A stretch of DNA of 64,000 bases from Streptomyces sp. CB01373 (GTDB lineage: Bacteria; Actinomycetota; Actinomycetes; Streptomycetales; Streptomycetaceae): positions 1 through 64,000 of the forward strand of contig NZ_NNBK01000007.1 in NCBI RefSeq assembly GCF_002803075.1, read 5' to 3'. Below the pieces are notes generated by a model that was not told where the DNA came from, did not search any database, and saw only the letters and a program-made list of their open reading frames with translations. The position numbers and the translations under genes are program-made. Shown here one piece after another: positions 9,286-17,612 of the stretch; position 1 is the stretch's first letter; each line of letters starts with the position of its first letter.

Positions 9286-9786
9286 GGTCGTCGGGTCCTT
9301 CCTTGTCGAGTGTTGAGCATGGACATCCTGCCAGCGACCCGCTGGTACCCGCCTTCCTATTTCTCGCCGCGCCCACGGCAACGCCGTCATTTCTGGTCGA
9401 CACTCGTGGACTCGGTGATCACCAACTGACTGCGGAACCCGTCGACTTGGTGGAGCGAGCTGCGGCCGGGGTGGTCACGATGCATGCGCGGGCCCGCTCG
9501 GCGGATGCGGACTGTCCGCATTGCGGTAGTGCATCTGGCCGGGTGCACGGCCGGTACGCGACGGCTCGCGGATGCCGCGGTTGGTGACGCGAGTGTGGTG
9601 ATCGAGTTGCCGTGCGGCGAGCGGGTGGCCCTCGCCCTGACCGAGGCCGCCACCCGGCTCCAGGACGATGCACCGGGCGTGACCGACGCGATCCCGCCCC
9701 GCCCTGTGGCGGCCTTGGGGGGTTGTTCGGCTGCACGGGCCGAGGGTGTGGCGGGTCTTGGGGGCGGTCGCGGGTGGGGGTGATTG
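9286..9786. other. Gap containing ISL3 scrap
   Basis: Five hundred bases with no intact gene between the RidA gene and the SDR pseudogene. The only recognisable content is the ISL3 transposase N-terminus listed separately. Confidence 0.5.
9471..9640 (+). mobile_element. ISL3-family transposase N-terminal remnant
   Basis: The translation HARARSADADCPHCGSASGR followed by VHGRY is the zinc-finger N-terminus of ISL3 transposases. The next segment, RRLADAAVGDASVVIELPCG, continues it in another frame after about 9565. The C-x2-C pair is present; the second cysteine pair and the DDE core are missing. A heavily truncated, frameshifted scrap. Confidence 0.6.
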
Positions 9787-10568
9787 CTACAGCGCCGCGG
9801 TCCAGCCGCCATCGACGGTCAGGGTGTGGCCGGTGATGTAGGAGGACGCCTGGGCGGCCAGGAAGACGACCGCGCCGCTGGGGTCGCTCGGCTCGCCGAC
9901 TCTGCTCAGGGGGATGTGGTCGCGTACGATCCGCTCCTCCGCCTCGGGGGTGGGGAGCAGGTCGGAGGTCATGTTGGTGGGCATGTAGTCGGGGGCGATG
10001 GAGTTGACGCGGATGCCGTGCGGGCCCCACTCGTAGGCCATGTTCCTGGTGACGTGGACCACGGCTGCCTTGGAGGCGTCGTACACCGAGGAACGTTCAC
10101 CGTCCACCACCAGGCCGCCAATGGAGGCGAGGCTGATGATGCAGCCGTGTCCACGCCGGCGCATGGCCCGGGCGGCGCGCTGCGCGGTGAAGTAGGTGCC
10201 GCGGAGCTTGAGCGAGAGGGTGGTGTCGAACTCCTCCGGGGTGGCCTCCAGGGCGCTGTTGCGCAGTGAGACGCCCGCGTTGTTGACGAGGATGTCCGGG
10301 CTGTCGCCGTCGGCCTCCAGGGTGTCGAAGGCGGCGTCGATGCTCGCCTTGGAGGTGACGTCGAGTGCGAGGGGGATGCAGTCCAGGCCGTGCTCTCGCA
10401 GGCGGTGGTGGCGGCCTCGTGACTGACGTCCGAGGCGATGAGCCGGGCTCCGGCCCTGCCGAGTGCCAGGGCCTGGGCCAGGCCCAGGCCGCCGGCCGCG
10501 CCGGTGACCAGGGCGGTCCGGCGAGTGAGGGAGAAGAGGGAGTGCACGGTGGCGTCGCTGCCCCGCAT
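9787..10568 (-). pseudogene. SDR oxidoreductase with one frameshift
   Basis: Classical short-chain dehydrogenase features are all present. The ATG at 10568 has GGAAGGG upstream and opens RTALVTGAAGGLGLAQALAL (the cofactor TGxxxGxG motif) in one frame. From about 10402 the protein continues in a second frame with LDCIPLALDV, DILVNNAGVSLRN, Ser (ISLASIGG), the YDASKAAV catalytic Tyr/Lys, and the C-terminal TGHTLTVDGGW. One one-base indel near 10402 separates them. If the shift is a sequencing error, this is an intact 260-residue NAD(P)-dependent dehydrogenase of the FabG/gluconate-dehydrogenase type. It lies downstream of, and in the same orientation as, a FadR/GntR regulator, suggesting a sugar-acid or similar catabolic function. 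Confidence 0.75.
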
Positions 10569-10623
10569 GGGCGGGTCCCTTCCTAGGGCCGCGACAGGCA
10601 ACGTTCGCCCCGTCGCGACGCCC

Positions 10624-10659
10624 GGCACTCCCCCAAGCTCTTCGAGCAGGGGGGACCCC
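10624..10659 (+). repeat. 36-base hairpin repeat, copy 1
   Basis: Starts GGCACTCCCCC and ends CAGGGGGGACCCC, with AAGCTCTTCGAGC between, so the C and G runs can pair. Identical to the copy at 10713-10748. It resembles the short intergenic hairpin elements common in Streptomyces. Confidence 0.8.
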
Positions 10660-10712
10660 ACTCGCCGCACCGGCCGAAAGCCCAAGCACATCCAGTACGA
10701 GGACTTCCGGCT

Positions 10713-10748
10713 GGCACTCCCCCAAGCTCTTCGAGCAGGGGGGACCCC
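10713..10748 (+). repeat. 36-base hairpin repeat, copy 2
   Basis: Exact direct repeat of 10624-10659, 89 bases further on. Both copies lie inside the inverted-repeat-bounded interval between the GntR and SDR genes. Confidence 0.8.
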
Positions 10749-10802
10749 CAGAGCACGCACCGGACGCCGCTCCTTCACGGGCAAACGTTGCCTGCCGCGG
10801 CA

Positions 10803-11501
10803 CTAGAGTCCGTAGTCGGTAAGGATGGTGACGACCTGCTGGGAGTCGTGCAGCACGTGCTCGCGGATGTGCGCGTCGGCGGTGGCGGCGTCGCCGTCGG
10901 CGATGGCCGCGGCGAGCGGGCGGTGGTCGACGCCGGTCCAGTCGGAGGTCTGCACCACCTTGGAGCAGAAGTACCACTGGCGCAGGGCGAGGTTGAAGTG
11001 GATCTCGGCGGTGGTGATCAGGTAGTCGTTCCGCGTCATCCGGTAGAGGCTGCGGTGGAACGCCGCCTCCAGGTCGATGCATTCCTGGAGGTCGGTGGTG
11101 CCGAACTGCCGCTCGGCGAGGGCGACCAGGTCGTCCTTCTCCGCCTTGGAACCGCGGGTGCAGGCCAGGGTGGCGGCCAGGCCCTCGAGCTGCAGCCTCA
11201 GTTCCATGACGGAGCGGGAGTCCTTCAGCGCGATGTCGGTGGCGAACGTTCCGCTGCGCGGGAAGATCACGACGAGTTGCTCGAACTCCAGTCGCCGGAT
11301 CACCTCCCGTACCGGCGAGGCGCCGAGCCCAAGACTGCTGCGCAGTTCCGTCTCGCTGAGCCGCTCGCCGGGCATGATCTCGCACCTGACCAGCCGTGAG
11401 CACAGAGCCGCGTGGGCCGACTCACTGAGCAGGTTCGCTGATCCGGCCTCGGCTTTGGCCGCATGCTTGCCAGGGACGTACGCAGGACGCAATGTGTCCA
11501 A
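10803..11501 (-). CDS. GntR-family regulator (FadR/FCD type)
   Basis: A 232-residue DNA-binding regulator. The N-terminal winged helix (residues 24-90) shows LSESAHAALCSRLVRCEIMP, GERLSETELRSSLGLGASPV and REVIRRLEFEQLVV. The C-terminal FCD ligand domain has AFHRSLYRMTRNDYL and the metal-binding histidine segments HRPLAAAIADGD and HIREHV. Such regulators sense organic acids and usually repress an adjacent catabolic operon. The SDR pseudogene next door on the same strand is the likely target. The start is uncertain: a TTG at 11499-11501 abuts AGAGAGGG, and no ATG lies before the helix-turn-helix. The stop codon sits inside the putative insertion site of the repeat-bounded element. Confidence 0.85.
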   Translation of the reverse strand: MDTLRPAYVPGKHAAKAEAGSANLLSESAHAALCSRLVRCEIMPGERLSETELRSSLGLGASPVREVIRRLEFEQLVVIFPRSGTFATDIALKDSRSVMELRLQLEGLAATLACTRGSKAEKDDLVALAERQFGTTDLQECIDLEAAFHRSLYRMTRNDYLITTAEIHFNLALRQWYFCSKVVQTSDWTGVDHRPLAAAIADGDAATADAHIREHVLHDSQQVVTILTDYGL

Positions 11502-11974
11502 CCCTCTCTGTCAGGGCTGGTCCTGGGCGCGGCAAGCTCGCCTGCTACCGTCCGCGCGCCTCTGCCGGGTAGGTCAGGGTGCGCGCCAGGTGCGGACTTC
11601 GAGGTGGATGATCTGTGCGTCTGCACGGATGCGTCCGGTTTCCACGAGCCACTGGCGTACGGCTGCGGTCACGTCGCCGCGTCGATGCCGCCGGGCGAAC
11701 TCGGCGGCATCAAAGCCGCCGGTGGGGTCGGAGCCATTGGAGCGCTCTTCAGTGTGGTCGGCGCGTTGGATGACGTTGCGGCGGATGCCGGGTGAGTCGG
11801 TGCGGCTGTCGGAGGGGTGGGGTAGCCGGTCTTGGCGAGGCGGACGGGAGGGTGGCGGCCCCGGACCGGCAGTCGGCTCAGGCCACGTGTGCGGCTCCCG
11901 GCTGTCGCTGATGCGGCCCGGCAAGGAGGTCCGCCTCCGGGCCGCCCGCGAGGGACGAGTACTGCCAAAGGAGA
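11502..11974. other. Gap, 470 bases
   Basis: A minus-strand stretch ending at 11574 (GFDAAEFARRHRRGDVTAAV, then IIHLEVRTW) looks coding but has no start codon in frame and no recognised family. It may be the tail of a lost gene. Nothing else is supported. Confidence 0.35.
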
Positions 11975-12340
11975 TCAGATGAGGATTTCGTCGCGGTCGT
12001 CGCCTGCGGCGAGTCGGAGGGCGCCCGGCCACCGGCCGACTTCCTTCCAGCCGATCCGCCCGTAGAAGTCCTCCAGGCCAACCTCGCTGCGAGCGGCGAG
12101 GTGCAGTTGTTCCAGGCCCATCTCTTCCTTGGCGACCCTGCGCACTTCATGCATGAGGGCACGGCCGACCCCACGGCCGCGTATGGCGGTGCGGGTCTGA
12201 ACATGGTGGAGAGTGCCCAGCAGGGCGAGCGTCCGGCGACCCATGGCCCGCTCGACCAAGGGAAGTTGGCGCATCTGTGGATGGCCGCGCTCGCGGGCGA
12301 GGCCGGCGATGGACGGGCCGTCCAGGTACTCGGCGCGCGC
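11975..12340 (-). pseudogene. GNAT acetyltransferase, N-terminus missing
   Basis: The acetyl-CoA-binding core of a GNAT enzyme is clear: RGRGVGRALMHEV is the (R/Q)xxGxG/A P-loop, followed by LEQLHLAARSEVGLEDFYGR and IGWKEVGRWPG. Upstream of LALLGTLHHVQTR the sequence loses similarity and has no ribosome site, and the family's first strand and helices are lacking. The nearest in-frame ATG (12274) would give 99 residues, well under the usual 150-180. Probably a 5'-truncated gene. Confidence 0.55.
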
Positions 12341-12541
12341 ACCGTCGGTCTTGTCGGCCCTGATGGCCGGACGGCGGCCCTCTGGGCGTGTGTCTGAGCT
12401 GTTTGGCGGTGCGTCTCTCGTCCTTTCGTGTGGTGGGCTTGGCGGGTGGGGAGCCGGCGGGGATGGCACCGGTCGACGATCAACGAACTGGTCGATGGGT
12501 TCGCAGGTGCGCCTGCGACCGCTGCATGAGAGTAGGTCACT

Positions 12542-14134
12542 GTGATCGACAGGCGGGACGTGCTGCGGGCAGGCGTGTTGGGCACCGTTGGTGGGGCGCT
12601 GGGGCTTCAAGCACCGGAGAGTGCGGCTGCGGTGGCTGAGGCAGCAGAGCGAGTTGGCCGACGGGACTGGGAGCGGTTGGCTGATGCTCTGTCCCCTGGG
12701 GCCACCCTCTACCGGCCGGGTGGCTCTGTATACCCGTCGCTGGCCTTGCCGTTCAACCACAGGTACGCCGGAATTCGGCCTGCCGGCATCGTTGTCTGTG
12801 CGACTACCGGGGACGTGTGTGCGGCGATCCGCTGGGCTCGCGCGGCGGGGCTGCCCGCCGTACCGCGCTCCGGGCTGGGACACAACTACGCCGGGTATTC
12901 GACCACCACGGGCCTGCTGCTGAATATGGCCCGCATGAGGAGCATCGTCTCCACCCCGATGCCGGGCGGTGCCCGCCCTCGGGTCTACGGGCCGATGAAG
13001 GTCGTGCACGACGCCGGTACCGTCACCGTAGGGGCCGGGGTCACCAATGGCGACCTGCATCCGTTGTTGGAGGACCACGGCATGTTCGTGCCGACCGGTC
13101 GTTGCCCCAGCGTCGGGGTCGCGGGGCTGGTGCTGGGCGGCGGTATCGGCTTCAGCGACAAGATGTTCGGCCTGACCTGCGACCGGCTCGTTGCCACGAC
13201 CGTCGTGCTCGCCGACGGACGCGCGGTCAAGGCCAGCAAGGACTCGCACCCCGACCTGTTCTGGGCCTGCCGCGGCGGAGCCGGCAACAACTTCGGTGTC
13301 AACACCTCGTTCACCTTCCGGTACGAGCAGTTCGAGGGCACCGTGGGGTTCTACCAGCTTCGCTGGAGTCTGGACTCCGTACTGCCGGTGATCGCCGCCG
13401 TGCAGCACATCGCCCAGGACACCGTGAACGACAAGCGGTTCCATCTGCGTCTGGGTATCGGGACCCACGGGATGACCAGGACACAGATCCATGCGAACGC
13501 CAACGTCAACGCCATCGGCCAGTACTACGGCACTGTCCAGGAACTGCGTGCCATCCTCGCCCCGCTACTCGAGATCGGCACGGCTGAGGAACGCGCCCGC
13601 AACAGCGCGTCCGTCCGTCAGGTCACCCCCGGTGAGGCGAGCGTACTGCTGAGCGCCACCACACCAATCGAACGCTTCGCCACAAAATCGGCGATCCTGA
13701 ACTCCCGCACACTCCTGACCGATCAGCAGGTCAGCGCGGCAGCCAAGCACCTGCTGGACTGGCCTGGCAGCGGCAACGAGGACGGAGCCGGGTTCGCAAT
13801 GTTCGCCCTCGGCGGTGAGATCAACCGGGTACCACCGAACGCGACCGCGTTCGTACACCGAAACGACCTCTTCGTCTTCGCCGCCGAGACCACGTGGGCA
13901 GACTCCGACCTCCCCGGCGTCGCCGAAGCCAATCTCCACTGGCTCAAGCAGTTCTACGACGACATCTTCCCGGACAAGTCACCCGAACAGGCGTACCAAA
14001 ACTTTCCCGACCCGACACTGAAGAACTGGCGGCAGGCCTACTACGGCACGAACTACCCCCGCCTGGTCCACGTGAAGCGGAAGTATGACCCAACCGGCTT
14101 CTTCCACTACCCGCAAGCAGTCGGCACGCATTGA
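12542..14134 (+). CDS. Secreted FAD-linked oxidase (BBE type)
   Basis: 530 residues. The N-terminus has a twin-arginine-like motif (DRRDVLRAG) and an Ala-rich stretch, suggesting Tat export. Next come a PCMH-type FAD-binding domain (residues about 60-260) and a C-terminal berberine-bridge segment with YYGTNYPRLVHVKRKYDPTG. The FAD-linking cysteine is present in GRCPSVGVAGLVLGGGIGF. The His motif is altered: RSGLGHNYAGYS instead of the usual RSGGH(S/N)Y, but a His remains. Relatives oxidise sugars, alkaloids or polyketide intermediates with O2. The GTG start has a weak GAGTAGG site. The 3' end overlaps the AlkC fragment by 50 bases. Confidence 0.8.
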   Translation: MIDRRDVLRAGVLGTVGGALGLQAPESAAAVAEAAERVGRRDWERLADALSPGATLYRPGGSVYPSLALPFNHRYAGIRPAGIVVCATTGDVCAAIRWARAAGLPAVPRSGLGHNYAGYSTTTGLLLNMARMRSIVSTPMPGGARPRVYGPMKVVHDAGTVTVGAGVTNGDLHPLLEDHGMFVPTGRCPSVGVAGLVLGGGIGFSDKMFGLTCDRLVATTVVLADGRAVKASKDSHPDLFWACRGGAGNNFGVNTSFTFRYEQFEGTVGFYQLRWSLDSVLPVIAAVQHIAQDTVNDKRFHLRLGIGTHGMTRTQIHANANVNAIGQYYGTVQELRAILAPLLEIGTAEERARNSASVRQVTPGEASVLLSATTPIERFATKSAILNSRTLLTDQQVSAAAKHLLDWPGSGNEDGAGFAMFALGGEINRVPPNATAFVHRNDLFVFAAETTWADSDLPGVAEANLHWLKQFYDDIFPDKSPEQAYQNFPDPTLKNWRQAYYGTNYPRLVHVKRKYDPTGFFHYPQAVGTH

Positions 14135-14513
14135 GCCGAACGCCCTGCACCTGGTCGGCTTCCACGGCAGCCGCGACGACCTCACGGTTGTCGGACCGTT
14201 GCCCGAAGAGACCGACATCCCGTTCGGCGGCGCCCTCACCTTCACCGCCCGGATCACGAACATCTCCCAGCAGCCGGTGACTCTCTCCATCGACTACGTC
14301 ATCCATCACATGAAGGCGAACGGCAAGACCGCCCCGAAAGTCTTCAAGCTCGCCAAACGCTCCCTGAACCCCGGCCAGTCGATCGAGCTCACACGCGAGC
14401 ACTCGTTCCGGCCGATCAGTACCCGCGTCTACTACCCAGGCGCCCACCAGGTGCAACTCCAGGTCAACGGCCACCAGTTCGACGCTGTCGACTTCCGGCT
14501 GCTGCAGCCCTGA
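14085..14513 (+). pseudogene. Orphan Ig-like C-terminal domain of AlkC
   Basis: From about residue 18 the translation is the beta-sandwich found at the C-terminus of AlkC DNA alkylation-repair glycosylases: ARITNISQQPVTLSIDYVIH, HMKANGKTAPKVFKLAKRSL and HSFRPISTR are family hallmarks. In AlkC this domain helps grip DNA, but the HEAT-like catalytic part is entirely absent. The apparent ATG lies inside the preceding oxidase gene, so the frame is probably a junction artefact rather than a designed start. Read as a 3' fragment left by a deletion that fused it to the oxidase end. Confidence 0.6.
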
Positions 14514-14526
14514 CAGCAACCGCGCG

Positions 14527-14640
14527 GGCCACCCCGCTATCGTCAACCACCTCAAGGGCAACTTCCCGGGCGGCCACCTCGTCCTCCGCTACCAGTTCGT
14601 CCTCGCCGGCGACAAGCTCGCGACCCTGACGATCGAGGGT
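14527..14640 (+). pseudogene. NTF2-like/SnoaL fragment
   Basis: The short stretch GHPAIVNHLKGNFPGGHLVL followed by RYQFVLAGDKLATLTIEG is the last helix and two strands of a nuclear-transport-factor-2-like protein. It has no start and merges into the antiparallel 3' end of the coxE gene. Only about 38 residues survive. Confidence 0.45.
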
Positions 14641-15785
14641 CATCGGCGGCGCCGGGCGTACAGAGCGGCGGTGAAGTCGTCCAGGGCCGCGAGGTTGTGG
14701 GCGCTGACGACGGCGTCGCAGTAGGGCAGTGCCGCAGCCATGCCGGCCACGAGCGGACGGTAGCGCGGGCTTGCCGTGCGCGGGTTGACCCATATGACGC
14801 GGTAGGCGACCCGGGACAGCCGCGCCATGTGGGTGGCGAGGTCGGCGGGCGCGCCGGTGTCCCAGCCGTCGGAGACGATGGTGACCACGGCGCCGTGCGC
14901 CATGCCGCGCCGGCCAAACCGCTCGTTGAACTCCGCCAGGCAGTCCGCTATCCGGGTGCCCCCGGACCAGTCCGGAGCCGCCCGTCCGGCCCGTGCCAGG
15001 GCGTCGTCCGGCCCGCCTCGCCGGAGGACGGGCGTGAGGCGTGTGAGCCGGGTGGCGAAGGTGAAGACCTCGGCGCGGGTGGCGCGGGCGGCGCAGTAGA
15101 GCAGTTGCAGCATCGCGCGGGCATAGGGCTCCATCGATCCGGAGATGTCGCAGAGCACGATGAGGTCGCGGGGGCGGGCGCGGGGCGCGAAGCGGCGTAG
15201 CCGCAGCGGGTATCCGCCGGTGCGCCGGCTGTCGGAAAGGGTGCGGCGCACGTCGACGCGTGCACCGTGGTGCGCTGTGCGGCGTCGGCGGGACGGCCGG
15301 GTCGGGGTGCGCAGCACGAGGGCGCGCATCACCTCGGAGAGCTGCGCCAGTTCCTCTGCGGTCAGGTCAGCGAAGTCGCGGCCCGCGAGACGATCGAGCG
15401 GACTGGCGGCGAGGGGTACGGGAGCCTCCCGCGGCTGTGCGTCGGCATCCCGGCCTCGTCCGTCCGCGGTGTACTTCCAGGTGGCGGGGAGGCGGCCGGG
15501 AACGGTGTTCGGGAGCGATCGGGGCGGGTCGCCGGGTTGCCCGCGCTGTGCTCCGCGGCCGGCCGGGCCGCCGAAGACCTCGCGGAAGACCTCGTCGAAC
15601 AGCTCGATCTGCTCGGGGTCGGACACCAGGGTGGCGAGCGCGCAGTGTCGCAGTTCGCGCTTCGTCGAGGGTGCCAGCAGGGTGAGCGCCCGAGCGAAGC
15701 TGCGGGTACGGTCGGGGCCCACCGCGATCCCCGCCTCTTGCAGGGTGGCGGTGAACGAGGCGGCCAGTGCAGGCAGATCAGGCAT
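14640..15785 (-). CDS. coxE: CoxE-like von Willebrand A domain protein
   Basis: 381 residues. The C-terminal half is a VWA domain with a MIDAS motif DISGSME, then Thr/Asp positions in SGGTRIADCLAEF and IVSDGWDTG. The N-terminal half is helical (DRTRSFARALTLLAPSTKRE) with an Arg-rich linker. In CO dehydrogenase operons CoxE pairs with the MoxR ATPase CoxD to mature the active-site cofactor; CoxD/CoxE are linked to sulfuration and copper insertion. Its ATG overlaps the end of coxD by eight bases, so translation is coupled. It is the last gene of the operon. No coxG gene follows. Confidence 0.85.
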   Translation of the reverse strand: MPDLPALAASFTATLQEAGIAVGPDRTRSFARALTLLAPSTKRELRHCALATLVSDPEQIELFDEVFREVFGGPAGRGAQRGQPGDPPRSLPNTVPGRLPATWKYTADGRGRDADAQPREAPVPLAASPLDRLAGRDFADLTAEELAQLSEVMRALVLRTPTRPSRRRRTAHHGARVDVRRTLSDSRRTGGYPLRLRRFAPRARPRDLIVLCDISGSMEPYARAMLQLLYCAARATRAEVFTFATRLTRLTPVLRRGGPDDALARAGRAAPDWSGGTRIADCLAEFNERFGRRGMAHGAVVTIVSDGWDTGAPADLATHMARLSRVAYRVIWVNPRTASPRYRPLVAGMAAALPYCDAVVSAHNLAALDDFTAALYARRRR

Positions 15786-16683
15786 CGGAGCGGGCTTCCG
15801 CGTCGACCAGTTCCGCCAGTCCGGTCCGGCGCACGGCCTCCAGGTCCTCGGCGTACTTGAGTACGGCCCCGAGGGTGCGGTCGGCGGCGTAGGCGTCGAG
15901 AACGGAGAAGCCCAGCGTGTGCAGCGCGCCCGCCCAGTCGATCGCCTCGGCGACGCCGGGCGGCTTGGTGAGTTCCTGGCGGGCACGCAGGCGTGCCACC
16001 CCGCGGGCCACGCGCTCGGCCAGCCACTCGGCCGACTCCGGTACCCGTCTGCGGATGATCTCGGCGACTCGTGCGGTCTCCGGGTAGTCGATCCAGTGGT
16101 AGAGGCAGCGGCGTTTGAGCGCGTCGTGCAGATCCCGGGTGCGGTTGGAGGTCAGTACGGCCACCGGCGGCACCGCGGCCGTCCGGGTGCCGAGTTCGGG
16201 GATGGTGACCGCGGCGTCCGCGAGCAGTTCCAGCAGGAACGCCTCGAACTCGTCGTCGGCGCGGTCCACCTCGTCGATGAGCAGCACCGCCGGCCGCGGT
16301 CCCGGGTGGCAGATCGCGGCGAGCAGCGGCCGTGGCAGCAGGTAGTCCTCGGTGAACAGGTCGGCGTCCCGCAGGGGCTCTCCGCGGGACTCCGCCAGTC
16401 GGATGGCCAGTAGTTGCCGGGGGTAGTTCCACTCGTAGAGTGTCTCGGCCGAGGAGAGTCCCTCGTAGCACTGCAGCCGGATCAGTGGGGTGTCGAGCAC
16501 GGCGGCGAGCGCGCGGGCCGCCTCGGTCTTGCCGACGCCGGGCTCGCCCTCCAGCAGGATCGGCTGCCGCATGCGCACGGCCAGCAGCAGCGCCGTGGCC
16601 AGGGCGTCGTCGGCCAGGTAGCCGACTGTGTCGAGACGCGAGCGCAGGTCGGGGACATCGGGTACGGGGTCGAGGTCAGGCAT
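15778..16683 (-). CDS. coxD: CoxD-like MoxR family AAA+ ATPase
   Basis: 301 residues. Walker A is GEPGVGKTE (residues 46-54), Walker B is VLLIDEVDRAD, sensor 1 is VLTSNRTRDLHDALKRRC, and the C-terminal helical lid follows. MoxR ATPases act as chaperone-like remodelling machines together with VWA partners. Next to CO dehydrogenase subunits the expected role is maturation of the CuSMo centre. It overlaps the XdhC gene upstream and coxE downstream by eight bases each, which indicates a tightly coupled maturation module. Confidence 0.9.
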   Translation of the reverse strand: MPDLDPVPDVPDLRSRLDTVGYLADDALATALLLAVRMRQPILLEGEPGVGKTEAARALAAVLDTPLIRLQCYEGLSSAETLYEWNYPRQLLAIRLAESRGEPLRDADLFTEDYLLPRPLLAAICHPGPRPAVLLIDEVDRADDEFEAFLLELLADAAVTIPELGTRTAAVPPVAVLTSNRTRDLHDALKRRCLYHWIDYPETARVAEIIRRRVPESAEWLAERVARGVARLRARQELTKPPGVAEAIDWAGALHTLGFSVLDAYAADRTLGAVLKYAEDLEAVRRTGLAELVDAEARSDA

Positions 16684-17602
16684 GCGCGTAACGGGAGGGG
16701 TCGTCGGCGAAGGCGTGCCGGCACCCCGGCCCGCAGAAGAACACCCTGTTGCCGGCCCGGTCCAGTGAGAGGGTGTCGGGCGTGATCGCCACGGTCATGC
16801 CGCACACCGGATCCACGTCCTCGGCCACGCTCTGCGGCGCGGCGGTGTCGGCTCCGGGGCGCACGACTCGCGCCGCCTTCGGCCGCAGCGCGATGATCTC
16901 GGCGTACACCGACAGCGCTATCTCCCCCGGGGTCCGCGCGCCGATGTCCAGACCGGCCGGCGTGTGGACACGCGCGCGCTGTTCCTCGGTGAAGTCCAGC
17001 CCGGCGAGCACCGCGGCGCCGCGCTTCGGACTGGCCACCAGGCCGATGTACGGGATCCCGGCGCGTGCGGCCTCGATGAGTACGGTCTCCTCCTCGCGGC
17101 CGTGTGTGGCGATGACGACGACGTCCAGATCGGGCGGCAGCGGCTCCCCGGGCGAGGCCGGCCGGGCGTCGAGGCCGACCACGCGACCGACGTCGAGCAG
17201 GGCGCGGGCGATGGGGGCGTGTCCGTAGACGTACGCCAGCGCCGGGGGGAGGTTGGCCTCCAGGAAGATGTCGAGCGTCCCGCCGGACAGGCAGGGATTG
17301 GCCACCGTGACCAGGCCTTCTCCGGGCTCCTGCGCGCCTTCGGTGCGGGTGCCCGCGCCGGGCGTGATCCTCAGCAGCAGCGACTCGCCGGTCGCCAGCA
17401 CGCGCAGGCCCTGCAGTTGCACCGTCGTCTCGGCGCAGCTGCCGCCCACGAAGCCCTCGACGGTGCCGTCGGGCAGCACCAGCGCGCTGTCCCCGGGCTT
17501 GGCGCTCGTGGGCCGCTCCGCGTGGACGACGGTGGCCAGGACGAACGGCGTACGGCCTTGCCGGAGCACATCCGCGCGGGTCAGCAGTTCGGTGTTCGTC
17601 AT
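16676..17602 (-). CDS. coxF: XdhC/CoxF maturation factor with C-terminal YHS domain
   Basis: 308 residues. The N-terminal XdhC-CoxI domain has FVLATVVHAERPTSAKPGDS and EGFVGGSCAE; the Rossmann-like C-terminal XdhC domain has VVVIATHGREEETVL and YIGLVASPKRGAAVL. XdhC proteins bind molybdenum cofactor and help load its sulfurated form into the large subunit. A short YHS domain is fused at the end (DPVCGMTVAITPDTL, then FFCGPGCRHAFADDPSRY), with a Cys-Gly-Met and a CGPGC cluster. YHS domains are associated with metal, often copper, handling, which is apt beside a Cu-Mo enzyme. It lies 10 bases after coxL and overlaps coxD. Confidence 0.9.
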   Translation of the reverse strand: MTNTELLTRADVLRQGRTPFVLATVVHAERPTSAKPGDSALVLPDGTVEGFVGGSCAETTVQLQGLRVLATGESLLLRITPGAGTRTEGAQEPGEGLVTVANPCLSGGTLDIFLEANLPPALAYVYGHAPIARALLDVGRVVGLDARPASPGEPLPPDLDVVVIATHGREEETVLIEAARAGIPYIGLVASPKRGAAVLAGLDFTEEQRARVHTPAGLDIGARTPGEIALSVYAEIIALRPKAARVVRPGADTAAPQSVAEDVDPVCGMTVAITPDTLSLDRAGNRVFFCGPGCRHAFADDPSRYAHA

Positions 17603-17612
17603 CGTGGGTGCC

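Larger units (their letters stand above)
10583..10806. mobile_element. Candidate MITE with long terminal inverted repeats
   Basis: A 23-base inverted repeat with two mismatches bounds this interval (10588-10610 against 10779-10801; core CAGGCAACGTTYGCCC). Each arm is flanked one base further out by CTAG (10583-10586 and 10803-10806). CTAG is very rare in Streptomyces, and TA duplication within CTAG is typical of IS630/Tc1-mariner insertion. The interior carries two identical hairpin-forming repeats and no coding sequence. The right CTAG supplies the stop codon of the GntR gene. The alternative is that the arms are paired operators for the GntR regulator. Confidence 0.4.

Noticed and set aside
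11574..11800. Small minus-strand gene ending at 11574
   Set aside because: Coding-like but with no in-frame start codon or ribosome site and no family; kept only as a note in the gap entry.
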